A DNA stretch of 64,000 nt from Clostridiales bacterium (GCA_004555205.1 SFIY01000002.1:69374-133373); one strand, 5' to 3'. Positions 52,580-60,673 are shown, counted from the stretch's first letter. Numbers and translations are program-made. Notes: generated by a model from the letters alone, not told the origin.

Positions 52580-52608
52580 AAACCCAATCTTTTCTTTGGG
52601 GTTTACCA
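52576..52608 (+). promoter_or_regulatory. BirA operator 2 (bioY start region)
   Basis: TGGTAAACC-N15-GGTTTACCA, a perfect inverted repeat and close to the BirA consensus. It lies over the predicted start site and ribosome site of bioY, ending 2 bp before the ATG. Confidence 0.85.
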
Positions 52609-52610
52609 CT

Positions 52611-53150
52611 ATGAAATTACGCACACTGACCTATACCGCGCTGTTTGCCGCCCTGACGGCGGCAGGCGCGTTTATCCGAATCCCGCTGGGCGTGTCCTCC
52701 GTCACCCTGCAGTTTTTGTTCACCGCCATGGCCGGTGTGCTGCTGGGCGCCAAATACGGCGCGCTGTCCCAGGCGGTGTATGTGGCGCTGGGGCTGCTGG
52801 GCATTCCCATCTTCACCGCCGGCGGCGGCTTGAGCTATGTGCTGCAGCCCACCTTCGGCTTCCTGTTGGGGCTGATTCCGGCGGCATGGCTGATCGGCAA
52901 GCTGACGGAATCCCACGCCGCGCCATGGCGGATTGCCGCGGCCTGCGTGGCGGGGCTGGCGGCACTATATGTTGTGGGTCTGCCCTACATGGCGCTGATT
53001 TTGAACGGATATATGGGCAAGGGCATGGACATCTCCGCCATTTTATGGGCGGGCATGCTCCCGTTTTTGCCGGGAGATGCGCTGAAAATCGTCGTTACCG
53101 CCCTGCTCTGTCCGGTACTCCGCAAGCGTTTGGGCAAAACGCACGAATAG
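52611..53150 (+). CDS. bioY: biotin transporter BioY
   Basis: The S component of an ECF-type biotin importer: 179 residues, about six membrane helices, with GVSSVTLQFLFTAMAGVLLGAKYGALSQAVYVALGLLGIPIF and GGGLSYVLQPTFGFLLG, the family hallmarks. The start was set at the ATG at 52611 immediately after the BirA operator; the longer in-frame ATGs fall inside the promoter. ECF ATPase/T-component genes are not adjacent. Confidence 0.94.
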   Translation: MKLRTLTYTALFAALTAAGAFIRIPLGVSSVTLQFLFTAMAGVLLGAKYGALSQAVYVALGLLGIPIFTAGGGLSYVLQPTFGFLLGLIPAAWLIGKLTESHAAPWRIAAACVAGLAALYVVGLPYMALILNGYMGKGMDISAILWAGMLPFLPGDALKIVVTALLCPVLRKRLGKTHE

Positions 53151-53189
53151 CAGGGGCGCCTTTTGTCGAATGATTGGAAAAACTGTGCA

Positions 53190-53218
53190 TTGCAATTTGC
53201 CCCGGCGGTTCGTATAAT
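53190..53218 (+). promoter_or_regulatory. promoter of the uracil permease leader
   Basis: TTGCAA, a 17-bp spacer and TATAAT, predicting a transcript from about 53225 through the leader peptide, terminator and uracil permease. Confidence 0.7.
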
Positions 53219-53250
53219 AAACAAGAAAATTCTGAGGGAGGTACACAGTC

Positions 53251-53319
53251 ATGAAGGTATGTGTTGTAAGCAAAGCTGCTTTGGCTGATTGCTCCCGTGT
53301 TTCCGTTTTCGTTTTTTAA
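53251..53319 (+). CDS. leader peptide of the uracil permease
   Basis: A 22-codon frame (MKVCVVSKAALADC...) with a strong site, GAGGGAGG, 9 bp before its ATG. The second half is T-rich (GTTTCCGTTTTCGTTTTTTAA) and its stop codon is the first bases of the terminator stem at 53317. The arrangement matches a pyrBI-type leader in which a ribosome close behind RNA polymerase blocks the hairpin. The peptide itself probably has no function. Confidence 0.7.
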   Translation: MKVCVVSKAALADCSRVSVFVF

Positions 53320-53346
53320 CCGGTATTGTTACCGGTTATTTTTTTT
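53317..53346 (+). terminator. attenuator terminator upstream of the uracil permease gene
   Basis: TAACCGGTA, loop TTGT, TACCGGTTA, then eight T. A perfect 9-bp stem inside the 5' leader, 57 bp before the permease ATG. No PyrR-binding consensus was seen before it. Confidence 0.85.
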
Positions 53347-53402
53347 GCCCGTTTGTTCAAATTTTTTACATAAGGAAAAAAGAAGAAAGAGAGGAACTTG
53401 TC

Positions 53403-54746
53403 ATGAAGAAGAAACACAACCTCGGTCAAGAAGCCATCTACGACGCCCGCACGCTGGGCACGCCGCGTATGCTGGTGCTGGGCCTGCAGCATCTGTTCGC
53501 CATGTTCGGCGCCACGGTGCTGGTCCCCATCCTGGTCTCCGGCTACGGCCTGCCTCTGTCCATCCAGACCACATTGCTGATGGCGGGTCTGGGCACCCTG
53601 ATTTTCCACGTCTGCACCAAGTTCAAGGTCCCCGCCTTCCTGGGCTCCAGCTTTGCTTATCTGGGCGGCTTTGAAGCGGTGGCCAATCTGGACGCCGGCA
53701 AGTACGCCGCCATGAGCGGCGAGGAAAAGCTGGCCTACGCACTGGGCGGCATCGTGGTGGCAGGTCTTTTGTATCTGGTTCTGGCGCTCCTCTTTAAGCT
53801 CATCGGCGCCAAGAAGGTCATGCGCTACTTCCCCCCCATCGTCACCGGCCCCATGATTATCATGATCGGTCTGAATCTGGCAGGCACGGCCATCAGCAAC
53901 GCCGCCACCTGCTGGTGGCTGGCAATCGTGGCCATGGTCATCATCGTGGTCGCCAACATCTGGGGCAAGGGCATGGTCAAGATCATCCCCATCCTGCTGG
54001 GTGTGGTGGGCGCCTACATCGTGGCGCTGATCGCCGGCAAGGTGGACTTCTCCGCCGTCCATACCGCCGACTTCGTGGGTCTGCAGAAATTCGTCTTTGC
54101 CAAGTTTGACCTGACCTCCATTCTGGTCATGGCGCCCATCGCCATCGCCGCCATGATGGAGCACATCGGCGATGTGTCCGCCATCTCCTCCACCACCGGC
54201 AAGAACTTCATCGAGGATCCCGGCCTGCACCGCACCCTGGTGGGCGACGGTCTGGCCACTGCCATCGCCGGCTTCTTCGGCGGCCCCGCCAACACCACCT
54301 ACGGCGAGAACACCGGTGTTCTGGCACTGAGCCGCGTGTACGATCCCCGTGTCATCCGTCTGGCCGCCATCTACGCCATCATTCTCAGCTTCTCCCCCAA
54401 GTTTGACGCGCTGGTCAACTCCATCCCCACCGCCATCGTGGGCGGCGTCAGCTTCATCCTCTACGGTATGATCTCCGCCGTGGGCGTGCGTAACGTGGTG
54501 GAGAACAAGGTCGACCTGACCAAGTCCCGCAACCTGATTATCGCCGCGGTGATGTTCGTCAGCGGTCTGGGCTTCAACGCGGTGGGCGGCATCACCTTCA
54601 CCGTGGGCAACGCCGCCATCACGCTGACCGGTCTGGCCATCGCCGCTCTGGCAGGCGTCATTCTCAACGCCATCCTGCCCGGCAACGACTACGAGTTCGG
54701 CTCCTCCGTGGCCGGCGACAAGTCCGCCGACCTGGGCAGCTACTAA
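53403..54746 (+). CDS. uraA: uracil permease (UraA/PyrP family)
   Basis: A 447-residue NCS2-family nucleobase:cation symporter with about 12-14 membrane segments. Family markers: LQHLFAMFGATVLVPILV, FLGSSFAYLGGFEAV, APIAIAAMMEHIGDVSAISSTTGKNFIEDPGLHRTLVGDG and GGPANTTYGENTGVLALSRVYDP (the E/GENTG substrate motif). The length and the TTYGENTGV form point to uracil rather than xanthine. The start was set at the ATG at 53403 with GAGAGGAACTTGTC; the longer frame includes the leader terminator. Confidence 0.92.
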   Translation: MKKKHNLGQEAIYDARTLGTPRMLVLGLQHLFAMFGATVLVPILVSGYGLPLSIQTTLLMAGLGTLIFHVCTKFKVPAFLGSSFAYLGGFEAVANLDAGKYAAMSGEEKLAYALGGIVVAGLLYLVLALLFKLIGAKKVMRYFPPIVTGPMIIMIGLNLAGTAISNAATCWWLAIVAMVIIVVANIWGKGMVKIIPILLGVVGAYIVALIAGKVDFSAVHTADFVGLQKFVFAKFDLTSILVMAPIAIAAMMEHIGDVSAISSTTGKNFIEDPGLHRTLVGDGLATAIAGFFGGPANTTYGENTGVLALSRVYDPRVIRLAAIYAIILSFSPKFDALVNSIPTAIVGGVSFILYGMISAVGVRNVVENKVDLTKSRNLIIAAVMFVSGLGFNAVGGITFTVGNAAITLTGLAIAALAGVILNAILPGNDYEFGSSVAGDKSADLGSY

Positions 54747-54802
54747 GCGACACACGGTAAAGCAAGCGCTCCCCAAGGAGAGCGCGGTATCCGTAAAACA
54801 GC

Positions 54803-54842
54803 ACATCCTCCGCATGATTCCATCATGCGGAGGATGTTTTTT
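54803..54842 (+). terminator. intrinsic terminator of the uracil permease gene
   Basis: ACATCCTCCGCATGA, five-base loop, TCATGCGGAGGATGT, then TTTTTCT. Perfect 15-bp stem 56 bp past the stop codon. Confidence 0.9.
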
Positions 54843-54862
54843 CTGCAGCGTACCAAGCCCGC

Positions 54863-55738
54863 TTACACAGGCTGAATGGGCAGCAGCTCGATATAGCCCC
54901 TCTTCCCGATCGGTTCAAGCTGTATTTTGGGATTCCGGTGATCCCATTCATAGCCTATGACGGCCGGGTCGTACTTTTTCTCTGCCTCCCAGATGTCCGA
55001 GATGGCCTGTTCAAAATCCTCTTCGGCAAAGGGCTCTCCCTGGAACATCAGGTATTTGGCCGCAGGAAGCGAGATGACATCAAAGCCCTCCGGCACGGGA
55101 CCTGCATAATTTTCCTCCACTTCCACGCCTTGGACATAGGTGCTTGTGCCCGGCATAACATATTCTTTCGGAAGCCACAGGCAGACCGGCTCACCGCAAA
55201 GGGACTTCATGCTGGTAAGGATCCCCCACACATCACAGCCGACCTCCTGACAGTAGGACCAATACTCCGTCGCGGCCATCCCCCGTTTGATGACGGCCTT
55301 TCTTGCCGGCTTCTCCACCACCTGTAAAAACACATGATTGCTTGCCATTTTTTCCGTTCTCCTTTTCAAAAATCTGAATTTGACGCCGTAGGGCGTAAAC
55401 AGAGGGATGGGAACAGTATGATTCTCGTACTCCATGGGATTACAGCCGTATTCATTGAAAAACGCCCGCTGGAACCCGTCAACGCTCTCAAATCCCGAAT
55501 CCATGGCAGTATCGATGATTCTGGGCTTTTCATCCCGCAGCCGCAGCGCGGAGTAGCGCAGCCGCAGCTTACGGATATAGTGGGCCGGCGAAATGCCCAC
55601 ATACTGCACAAACAGCCGCCTTGCGTGCCACGGAGAATAGCCGGCTTCTCCGGCCAGCGCCGCCATGTCGATTTTTTCCCGGATGTGTTTTTCAATATAG
55701 TCCTGCATCCGCTGGACCGCTTCTACCTGTTCGTTCAT
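54863..55738 (-). CDS. AraC-family regulator with GyrI-like effector domain
   Basis: A 291-residue protein. Two AraC HTHs fill the N-terminus (MAALAGEAGYSPWHARRLFVQYVGISPAHYIRKLRLRYSA; DTAMDSGFESVDGFQRAFFNEYGCNPMEY), followed by a GyrI-like small-molecule domain from ~residue 130 (FLQVVEKPARKAVIKRGM, EPFAEEDFEQAISDIWEAE). This is the Rob/SoxS-BmrR-like hybrid type that senses small molecules. The start was set at the ATG at 55738 behind GGGGGGTGAGGGG. Divergent from the had operon, which it might or might not control. Confidence 0.88.
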   Translation of the reverse strand: MNEQVEAVQRMQDYIEKHIREKIDMAALAGEAGYSPWHARRLFVQYVGISPAHYIRKLRLRYSALRLRDEKPRIIDTAMDSGFESVDGFQRAFFNEYGCNPMEYENHTVPIPLFTPYGVKFRFLKRRTEKMASNHVFLQVVEKPARKAVIKRGMAATEYWSYCQEVGCDVWGILTSMKSLCGEPVCLWLPKEYVMPGTSTYVQGVEVEENYAGPVPEGFDVISLPAAKYLMFQGEPFAEEDFEQAISDIWEAEKKYDPAVIGYEWDHRNPKIQLEPIGKRGYIELLPIQPV

Positions 55739-55841
55739 CCCCTCACCCCCCTGCACACAGATCTTACTATAGGCGGAGAAATATCTCTCGACTTTTTTTG
55801 CCATGATAAACCCTGCTTTATCTTTCTCTTTTTCAGGGCGA

Positions 55842-55870
55842 ATTATATCACACATACCATGAACGCACAA
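55842..55870 (-). promoter_or_regulatory. promoter of the AraC-family gene
   Basis: On the minus strand TTGTGC, a 17-bp spacer and TATAAT, about 105 bp upstream of the ATG. The 55739-56121 gap also holds a hairpin with CGTTTTTA / TAAAAACG arms (55905-55937), and the had promoter region. No gene was seen in the gap. Confidence 0.6.
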
Positions 55871-56035
55871 GTTTTCCGCCTCTGTCCGCACGATGAGCAG
55901 AGGTCGTTTTTATCGGCAAACCACGCCCGTAAAAACGATTACTTTTTATGCGTCAACCCCCGTTTACTTTGGTTATTTAAACTGCAAATCGGTATATTTC
56001 ACAAAGAATTGTTAAAGAATTGTCACAATATATAA

Positions 56036-56064
56036 TTGACACAACTTTCACAAACCCGTATAAT
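56036..56064 (+). promoter_or_regulatory. consensus sigma-A promoter of the had operon
   Basis: TTGACA, a 17-bp spacer and TATAAT: both boxes are perfect. The predicted start is near 56071. Confidence 0.88.
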
Positions 56065-56074
56065 AGGAATAGCA

Positions 56075-56091
56075 AACTGGTAAGACCAGTT
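56075..56091 (+). promoter_or_regulatory. GntR/FadR-type operator of the had operon
   Basis: AACTGGTAAGACCAGTT, a perfect 7-3-7 inverted repeat with the core TGGT-N3-ACCA known for FadR-subfamily GntR repressors (PdhR, LldR, FadR). It begins about 4 bp after the predicted start. No GntR gene is in the window, so the regulator is unlinked. Confidence 0.7.
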
Positions 56092-56121
56092 CCACCGTCA
56101 TTTGACAGAAAGGAATATGCC

Positions 56122-56898
56122 ATGTATACGCTGGGCATTGATATAGGCTCTACTACTTCCAAGTGTGTGATTTTACAGGACGGGGAAAAGCTGATCGCCA
56201 AAAGCCTGCAGTTGGGCGGCCTGGGGACGGAAGGTCCGGAGGACGCCCTTGCGCAGCTCTGGCGCGGCAGCGGTTTGCGCCGCGAGGACATGGCCCGTGT
56301 GATTGTCACCGGCTACGGCCGCAACAACTTTGAGGGGGCCGACGGTGAGGTCAGCGAGCTGACCTGCCATGCGCTGGGCGGACGGTTCGTGTTTCCCGAC
56401 CTGCGGACGGTCATCGACATCGGCGGGCAGGACGCCAAGATCATTTCCCTGACCGCGGACGGCCGCATGAGCAACTTCATCATGAACGACAAATGCGCCG
56501 CCGGTACAGGCCGGTTTCTGGAGGTCATGGCCAACATCCTGCGGCTGGATATTGACGAGCTGGGCGAGATCGCCGCACAGAGCGACGCGCCTGCCGCCAT
56601 CTCCAGCACCTGTACGGTGTTTGCCGAGTCGGAGGTCATCAGCCAACTGGCGGGCGGCGTCAAGCGGCCCGATCTGGTGGCCGGCATCTGTCAGAGCGTA
56701 GCCACCCGCGTCGCCTCCCTGGCCCGACGGGCCGGCATCACGCCCCGGGTCTGTATGTCCGGCGGCGTAGCCCGCAACGGGGCGGTGCGCCGCTATATGG
56801 CGCAGGCGCTGGACACGGAGATCTCCTACGACCCTCTGGCCCAGTATTTCGGCGCCATCGGTGCCGCGCTGTATGCGTGGAAGCAGCATCATAAGTGA
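56122..56898 (+). CDS. hadI: 2-hydroxyacyl-CoA dehydratase activator
   Basis: A 258-residue ASKHA-fold ATPase (BcrAD/BadFG family) that injects a low-potential electron into the dehydratase. IDIGSTTSKCVIL near the N-terminus, DIGGQDAKII, MNDKCAAGTGRFLEVMA (first cluster Cys), STCTVFAESEVISQLA (second Cys, bridging a [4Fe-4S] in the homodimer) and SGGVARNGAVR. Normal length. The start ATG is at 56122 after AGAAAGGAATATGCC. It leads the had operon. Confidence 0.94.
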   Translation: MYTLGIDIGSTTSKCVILQDGEKLIAKSLQLGGLGTEGPEDALAQLWRGSGLRREDMARVIVTGYGRNNFEGADGEVSELTCHALGGRFVFPDLRTVIDIGGQDAKIISLTADGRMSNFIMNDKCAAGTGRFLEVMANILRLDIDELGEIAAQSDAPAAISSTCTVFAESEVISQLAGGVKRPDLVAGICQSVATRVASLARRAGITPRVCMSGGVARNGAVRRYMAQALDTEISYDPLAQYFGAIGAALYAWKQHHK

Positions 56899-56946
56899 GC
56901 AAATACCATTATAATATATAAGGTAAAATGAACAAGGAGGAATATC

Positions 56947-58191
56947 ATGGCAGGAGAAGTGAAGAAAGCCCCAAGACCGGTGGATCCCAATTCCGCCAAG
57001 TACAAGCTGGGCAAGATCGCCGCTGACGCCTTTGCAGACGCCATCGAGGCCAAGAAGAACGGTGTTCCCGTGGCATGGGTCTCCAGCAACTTCCCCGTGG
57101 AGATCCCCGAAACGCTGGGAATCGCCACCGTGTACCCTGAGAATCAGGCGGCCGGTATTGCCGCCCGCGGCGCCGGTGAGCGGATGTGCAATGTGGCGGA
57201 GGCCGAAGGCTATTCCAACGACATCTGCGCCTACGCCCGTATCTCTCTGGCCTACGCCAAGCTGAAGTCCTGCCCCGAGCAGGATGTGGCGATGCCCGAT
57301 GTGGTGCTGTGCTGCAACAACATCTGCAACTGCATGATCAAATGGTATGAAAACCTGGCGCAGGAGCTGCATATCCCCATGATTATGCTGGATATTCCCT
57401 TCAATCCCGATTATGAGGTGTCCGACGCACAGGTGCAGTATGTATCCGCCCAGTTCTGGGATGCCGTGCATCAGCTGGAGCAGCTGTTCGGTCTGAAGTG
57501 GGACGACGACAAGTTTGAAGAGGTCACCGGCTTTAGCTGCCGCGCCAGCCGCGCATGGCTGGCGGCCACCGGCTGCGCCAAGTATGTGCCCTCCCCCTTC
57601 AACGGCTTCGACCTGCTCAACCACATGGCCGTCATGGTCACGGCCCGCGGCAAGGAGTGCTCCGGCGACGCCATGGAGACGCTGTATAAGGAATATCTGG
57701 ACAACCACAAGAACGGCACCTCCACCTTCCGCACCGAGGAGAAGTACCGCATCCTGTTTGAAGGCATTGCCTGCTGGCCCTATCTGCGTGCCACCTCCAC
57801 GGGTCTGAAGTCCCGTGGCATCAACATGGTCACCACCATTTACGCCGACGCTTTCGGCTATGATTACGATTCCTTTGAGGGCATGATCAAGGCCTACTGC
57901 AGCGTGCCCAACGCCATCAATCTGGAGAAGTCCCGCGATAAGCGCATCAAGCTGTGCAAGGACAACCATGTAGAGGGCATGCTGATCCATACCAACCGTT
58001 CCTGCAAGCTGTGGAGCGGCTTCATGTACGAGATGGGCCGTCAGGTGGGCGAGGCCTGCGACATTCCCGTGGCCAGCTTTGACGGCGACCAGGCCGATCC
58101 CCGCAACTTCTCCGAGGCCCAGTACGACACCCGTGTGCAGGGTCTTATGGAGATCATGGAAGCCAATAAGGAGAAGAAAGGAGCCAACTGA
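56947..58191 (+). CDS. hadB: 2-hydroxyacyl-CoA dehydratase subunit HadB
   Basis: A 414-residue alpha subunit of the HgdB/HadB family. It carries cluster Cys residues (LCCNNICNCMIKWYENL near residue 125, plus conserved Cys downstream such as HTNRSCKLWSG near 345) and DIPFNPDYEVSD. With HadC it dehydrates (R)-2-hydroxyacyl-CoA to 2-enoyl-CoA by a ketyl radical mechanism. It follows hadI by 48 bp with AAGGAGGAATATC before the ATG. Confidence 0.93.
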   Translation: MAGEVKKAPRPVDPNSAKYKLGKIAADAFADAIEAKKNGVPVAWVSSNFPVEIPETLGIATVYPENQAAGIAARGAGERMCNVAEAEGYSNDICAYARISLAYAKLKSCPEQDVAMPDVVLCCNNICNCMIKWYENLAQELHIPMIMLDIPFNPDYEVSDAQVQYVSAQFWDAVHQLEQLFGLKWDDDKFEEVTGFSCRASRAWLAATGCAKYVPSPFNGFDLLNHMAVMVTARGKECSGDAMETLYKEYLDNHKNGTSTFRTEEKYRILFEGIACWPYLRATSTGLKSRGINMVTTIYADAFGYDYDSFEGMIKAYCSVPNAINLEKSRDKRIKLCKDNHVEGMLIHTNRSCKLWSGFMYEMGRQVGEACDIPVASFDGDQADPRNFSEAQYDTRVQGLMEIMEANKEKKGAN

Positions 58192-58193
58192 AC

Positions 58194-59312
58194 ATGACTG
58201 TCAACGAACTGTTTGCCAAGCTGCATGATGTGGCTGCCGATCCCAAGGCGCAGATGGACCGCTATCTGGCCGAGGGAAAGAAGATCGTACTGTGCGCTCC
58301 CGTCTACACCCCCGAGGAACTCATTCACGCCATGGGCTTTGTCCCCATGGGCGCCTGGGGTGCCGATACCGAGCTGCGCCGCGCCAAGGAGTACTGCCCC
58401 GCGTTCCTGTGCTCCATCGTCCAGTCCATTCTGGAGCTGGGCATCAACGGCACGTACGAGGGCGCTTCCGCCATCGTGATCCCCTCCCTGTGCGATACCC
58501 TTAAATCGCTGGGCGAGAACTGGAAGTACGCCGTACCCTCCATTCCCTTCATCCCCATGACCTATCCCCAGAACCGCAAGCCCGCTTACGGCGTGGCCTT
58601 TACCAAGGCCGGCTATGAGCGCGTGATCCGGGACCTTACGAAGCTGGGCGGCACCTTCAGCGATGAAAAGCTGGCCGCCTCCAACGCGGTGTATAACCGC
58701 CACAACGCCGCCATGCGCAAGCTGGACCAGGTGCTGGCAAAGCATCCCGAGGTTACCGCCTGCCAGCGCAGCGACGCCTTTAAGAGCGCCTTCTTCCTGA
58801 CCAAGGAGGAGCACACCGCTCTCATCGAGGAGCTGATCGCCGCTCTGGAGCAGCAAGCTCCCGCCGCGGAAAAGACGCCCATCCTGCTCTCCGGTATTCT
58901 CACCGACGCACCGGCCTTCAACGAAGTGCTGGACGAGATGGGTCTGCATATCGTGGCCGATGATGTGGCTGCCCAGTCCCGCCAGTATCGCACCGATGTG
59001 CCCGAGGGCGGCGATGCGCTGACGGCGCTGGCGGAGAAGTTTGCCGCCATGGACAACTGCTCCGTGCTGTATAACGCCGCCAAGCCCCGTGTGCAGTGGA
59101 TTGTGGACACGGCAAAGGAGCGCGGCGCCAAGGGCGTGCTGGTGGCGCTGACCAAGTTCTGCGACCCCGAGGAATTTGACTATGTTATGATCAAGAAGGC
59201 CTGCGAGGGCGCCGGCATCCCCATCACCGTGGTGGAGATCGACCGCCAGATGGTGCAGTTTGAACAGGCCCGCACCAATATCGAGACCTTCCGCGACATG
59301 CTGAATATGTAA
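58194..59312 (+). CDS. hadC: 2-hydroxyacyl-CoA dehydratase subunit HadC
   Basis: A 372-residue beta subunit. Family features: IVLCAPVYTPEELIHAMGFVPMGAWGAD, CPAFLCSIVQSILELG, IPSLCDTLKSLGENW, and C-terminal LTKFCDPEEFDYVMIKKACEGAGIPITVVEID with cluster cysteines. Its ATG is 2 bp after the hadB stop, so translation is coupled. Confidence 0.93.
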   Translation: MTVNELFAKLHDVAADPKAQMDRYLAEGKKIVLCAPVYTPEELIHAMGFVPMGAWGADTELRRAKEYCPAFLCSIVQSILELGINGTYEGASAIVIPSLCDTLKSLGENWKYAVPSIPFIPMTYPQNRKPAYGVAFTKAGYERVIRDLTKLGGTFSDEKLAASNAVYNRHNAAMRKLDQVLAKHPEVTACQRSDAFKSAFFLTKEEHTALIEELIAALEQQAPAAEKTPILLSGILTDAPAFNEVLDEMGLHIVADDVAAQSRQYRTDVPEGGDALTALAEKFAAMDNCSVLYNAAKPRVQWIVDTAKERGAKGVLVALTKFCDPEEFDYVMIKKACEGAGIPITVVEIDRQMVQFEQARTNIETFRDMLNM

Positions 59313-59333
59313 ATCACAAGAGGAGGAACCAAC

Positions 59334-60578
59334 ATGAGTGAGATCAAACGCCCGCTGGAGGGCATCAAGGTCGTCGAACTGGCTACCTTCATCGCCGCGC
59401 CCTGCTGCGCGCGATTCCTGGCCGATTTGGGCGCCGAGGTCATTAAGATCGAGGCTCCCGGCGGCGATCCCCTGCGCTACACCGCCGTCAATGAGGGCCG
59501 TCCTCAGGATCAGAAGGAGAACACCACCTACGATCTGGAGAACGCCAACAAGACCTGTATCGCCCTCAACACCAAGTCTCCTGCCGGCCGCGAAGCACTG
59601 GAAAAGCTCATCGCCGGCGCTGACATCTTCATCACCAACTGGCGCCAGAACCCCCTGAAGAAGGCGGGTCTGGACTACGAAACGCTGCACGAAAAGTACC
59701 CCGCGCTGGTGTACGGTTTTGTCTCCGGCTACGGTGAAAAAGGCCCCGATAAGGACCTGCCGGGCTTCGACTTTACCGCTTTCTTTGCCCGGGGCGGCGT
59801 GCTGGGTACCCTGTTTGACAAGGATTCCCTGCCCATGCTGACCATTGCCGGCTTCGGCGACCATCAGGTGGGCCTGTATCTGGCCTCCGGCGTGCTGGCG
59901 GCCCTGTACCGGGCCAAGCAGACCGGTCAGGGCGACCGCGTGGTGGTTTCCCTGTTCCACAGCGCCATCTGGGACGTGTCCTTGATGCTGCAGGCCAACC
60001 AGTACGGCGATCCCGCCACCCAGTTCCCCCTGTCCCGCCGCACCCTGCCCAACCCGCTGGTGGTGGCGCACAAGACCAAGGACAACAAGTGGCTCCAGAT
60101 CGCCATGCCCCAGTACAACCGTCACTATCCCATCTTCATGAATGCCATCGGTCACCCCGAGATGGCGGACGATCCCCGTTACTATCCCCAGACCAATCTG
60201 CAGGCCAATATCGAGGAGTTCTATGACTTCCTGGTAGCCGAGATGGCCACCCGCACGCTGGACGAGTGGTGCGCCCTGATGGATGCCAACGACCTGCCCT
60301 ACGCCGTGGCACAGACCTGGGATCAACTGCTGAAGGATAAGCAGGCATGGGCCTCCGACTGCTTCTATGAGATGGATTATCCCAACGGTGTCAAGCGCAC
60401 CATGGTGCGTCCTCCCATCATGTTTGAGGAGACGCCGCTGCCCCCCTATCACCGCGGCCCCTATCTGGGAGAGCAGACCGAGGAGATCCTGAAGAGCCTG
60501 GGCTACACCGACGAGCAGGTAGCCGCCATGATCGCCGCCGGCGACGCTGCGGTCATGGATCCCGCCCTGAAGGACTGA
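59334..60578 (+). CDS. hadA: 2-hydroxyacyl-CoA transferase (CaiB/BaiF family)
   Basis: A 414-residue family III CoA-transferase, most likely 2-hydroxyisocaproate-CoA:acid CoA-transferase. GIKVVELATFIAAPCCARFLADLGAEVIKIE starts the fold; the catalytic Asp is Asp146 in LPGFDFTAFF. It activates the 2-hydroxyacid using the product acyl-CoA as CoA donor. It lies between hadC and ldhA; the clostridial ldhA-hadA-hadIBC order is rearranged here. Confidence 0.92.
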   Translation: MSEIKRPLEGIKVVELATFIAAPCCARFLADLGAEVIKIEAPGGDPLRYTAVNEGRPQDQKENTTYDLENANKTCIALNTKSPAGREALEKLIAGADIFITNWRQNPLKKAGLDYETLHEKYPALVYGFVSGYGEKGPDKDLPGFDFTAFFARGGVLGTLFDKDSLPMLTIAGFGDHQVGLYLASGVLAALYRAKQTGQGDRVVVSLFHSAIWDVSLMLQANQYGDPATQFPLSRRTLPNPLVVAHKTKDNKWLQIAMPQYNRHYPIFMNAIGHPEMADDPRYYPQTNLQANIEEFYDFLVAEMATRTLDEWCALMDANDLPYAVAQTWDQLLKDKQAWASDCFYEMDYPNGVKRTMVRPPIMFEETPLPPYHRGPYLGEQTEEILKSLGYTDEQVAAMIAAGDAAVMDPALKD

Positions 60579-60596
60579 GCAACAAGAGGTATATCT

Positions 60597-60618
60597 CCGT
60601 CCGGTGAGAATCGGACGG
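60597..60618 (+). repeat. hairpin 1 between hadA and ldhA
   Basis: CCGTCCG, eight-base loop GTGAGAAT, CGGACGG: a perfect 7-bp GC-rich stem 18 bp past the hadA stop, without a U-tract. The arm sequence is shared with the following hairpin. Confidence 0.8.
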
Positions 60619-60643
60619 GCGGGAAATTCTGAAAATATGGTGT

Positions 60644-60673
60644 GCCGTCCGCCGATGAGGAGCGGCGGACGGC
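60644..60673 (+). repeat. hairpin 2 between hadA and ldhA
   Basis: GCCGTCCGCCG, loop ATGAGGAG, CGGCGGACGGC: a perfect 11-bp stem with no T-run, 24 bp before the ldhA ATG. Probably an mRNA stability or processing element rather than a terminator. Confidence 0.85.

Noticed and set aside
53225..53316. PyrR-binding attenuator for the uracil permease
   Set aside because: I looked for the PyrR loop consensus (CCAGAGAGGCT-like) and did not see it; the leader-peptide model fits the sequence better.
53316..54815. 499-residue minus-strand open frame over the uracil permease
   Set aside because: His/Gly/Asp-rich nonsense opposite a clearly recognisable NCS2 permease.
56010..56028. TTGTTAA half-site suggesting Rex control of had
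   Set aside because: The right half is TTGTCAC rather than TTAACAA, so the site does not meet the palindrome; the TGGT-N3-ACCA operator is far stronger.
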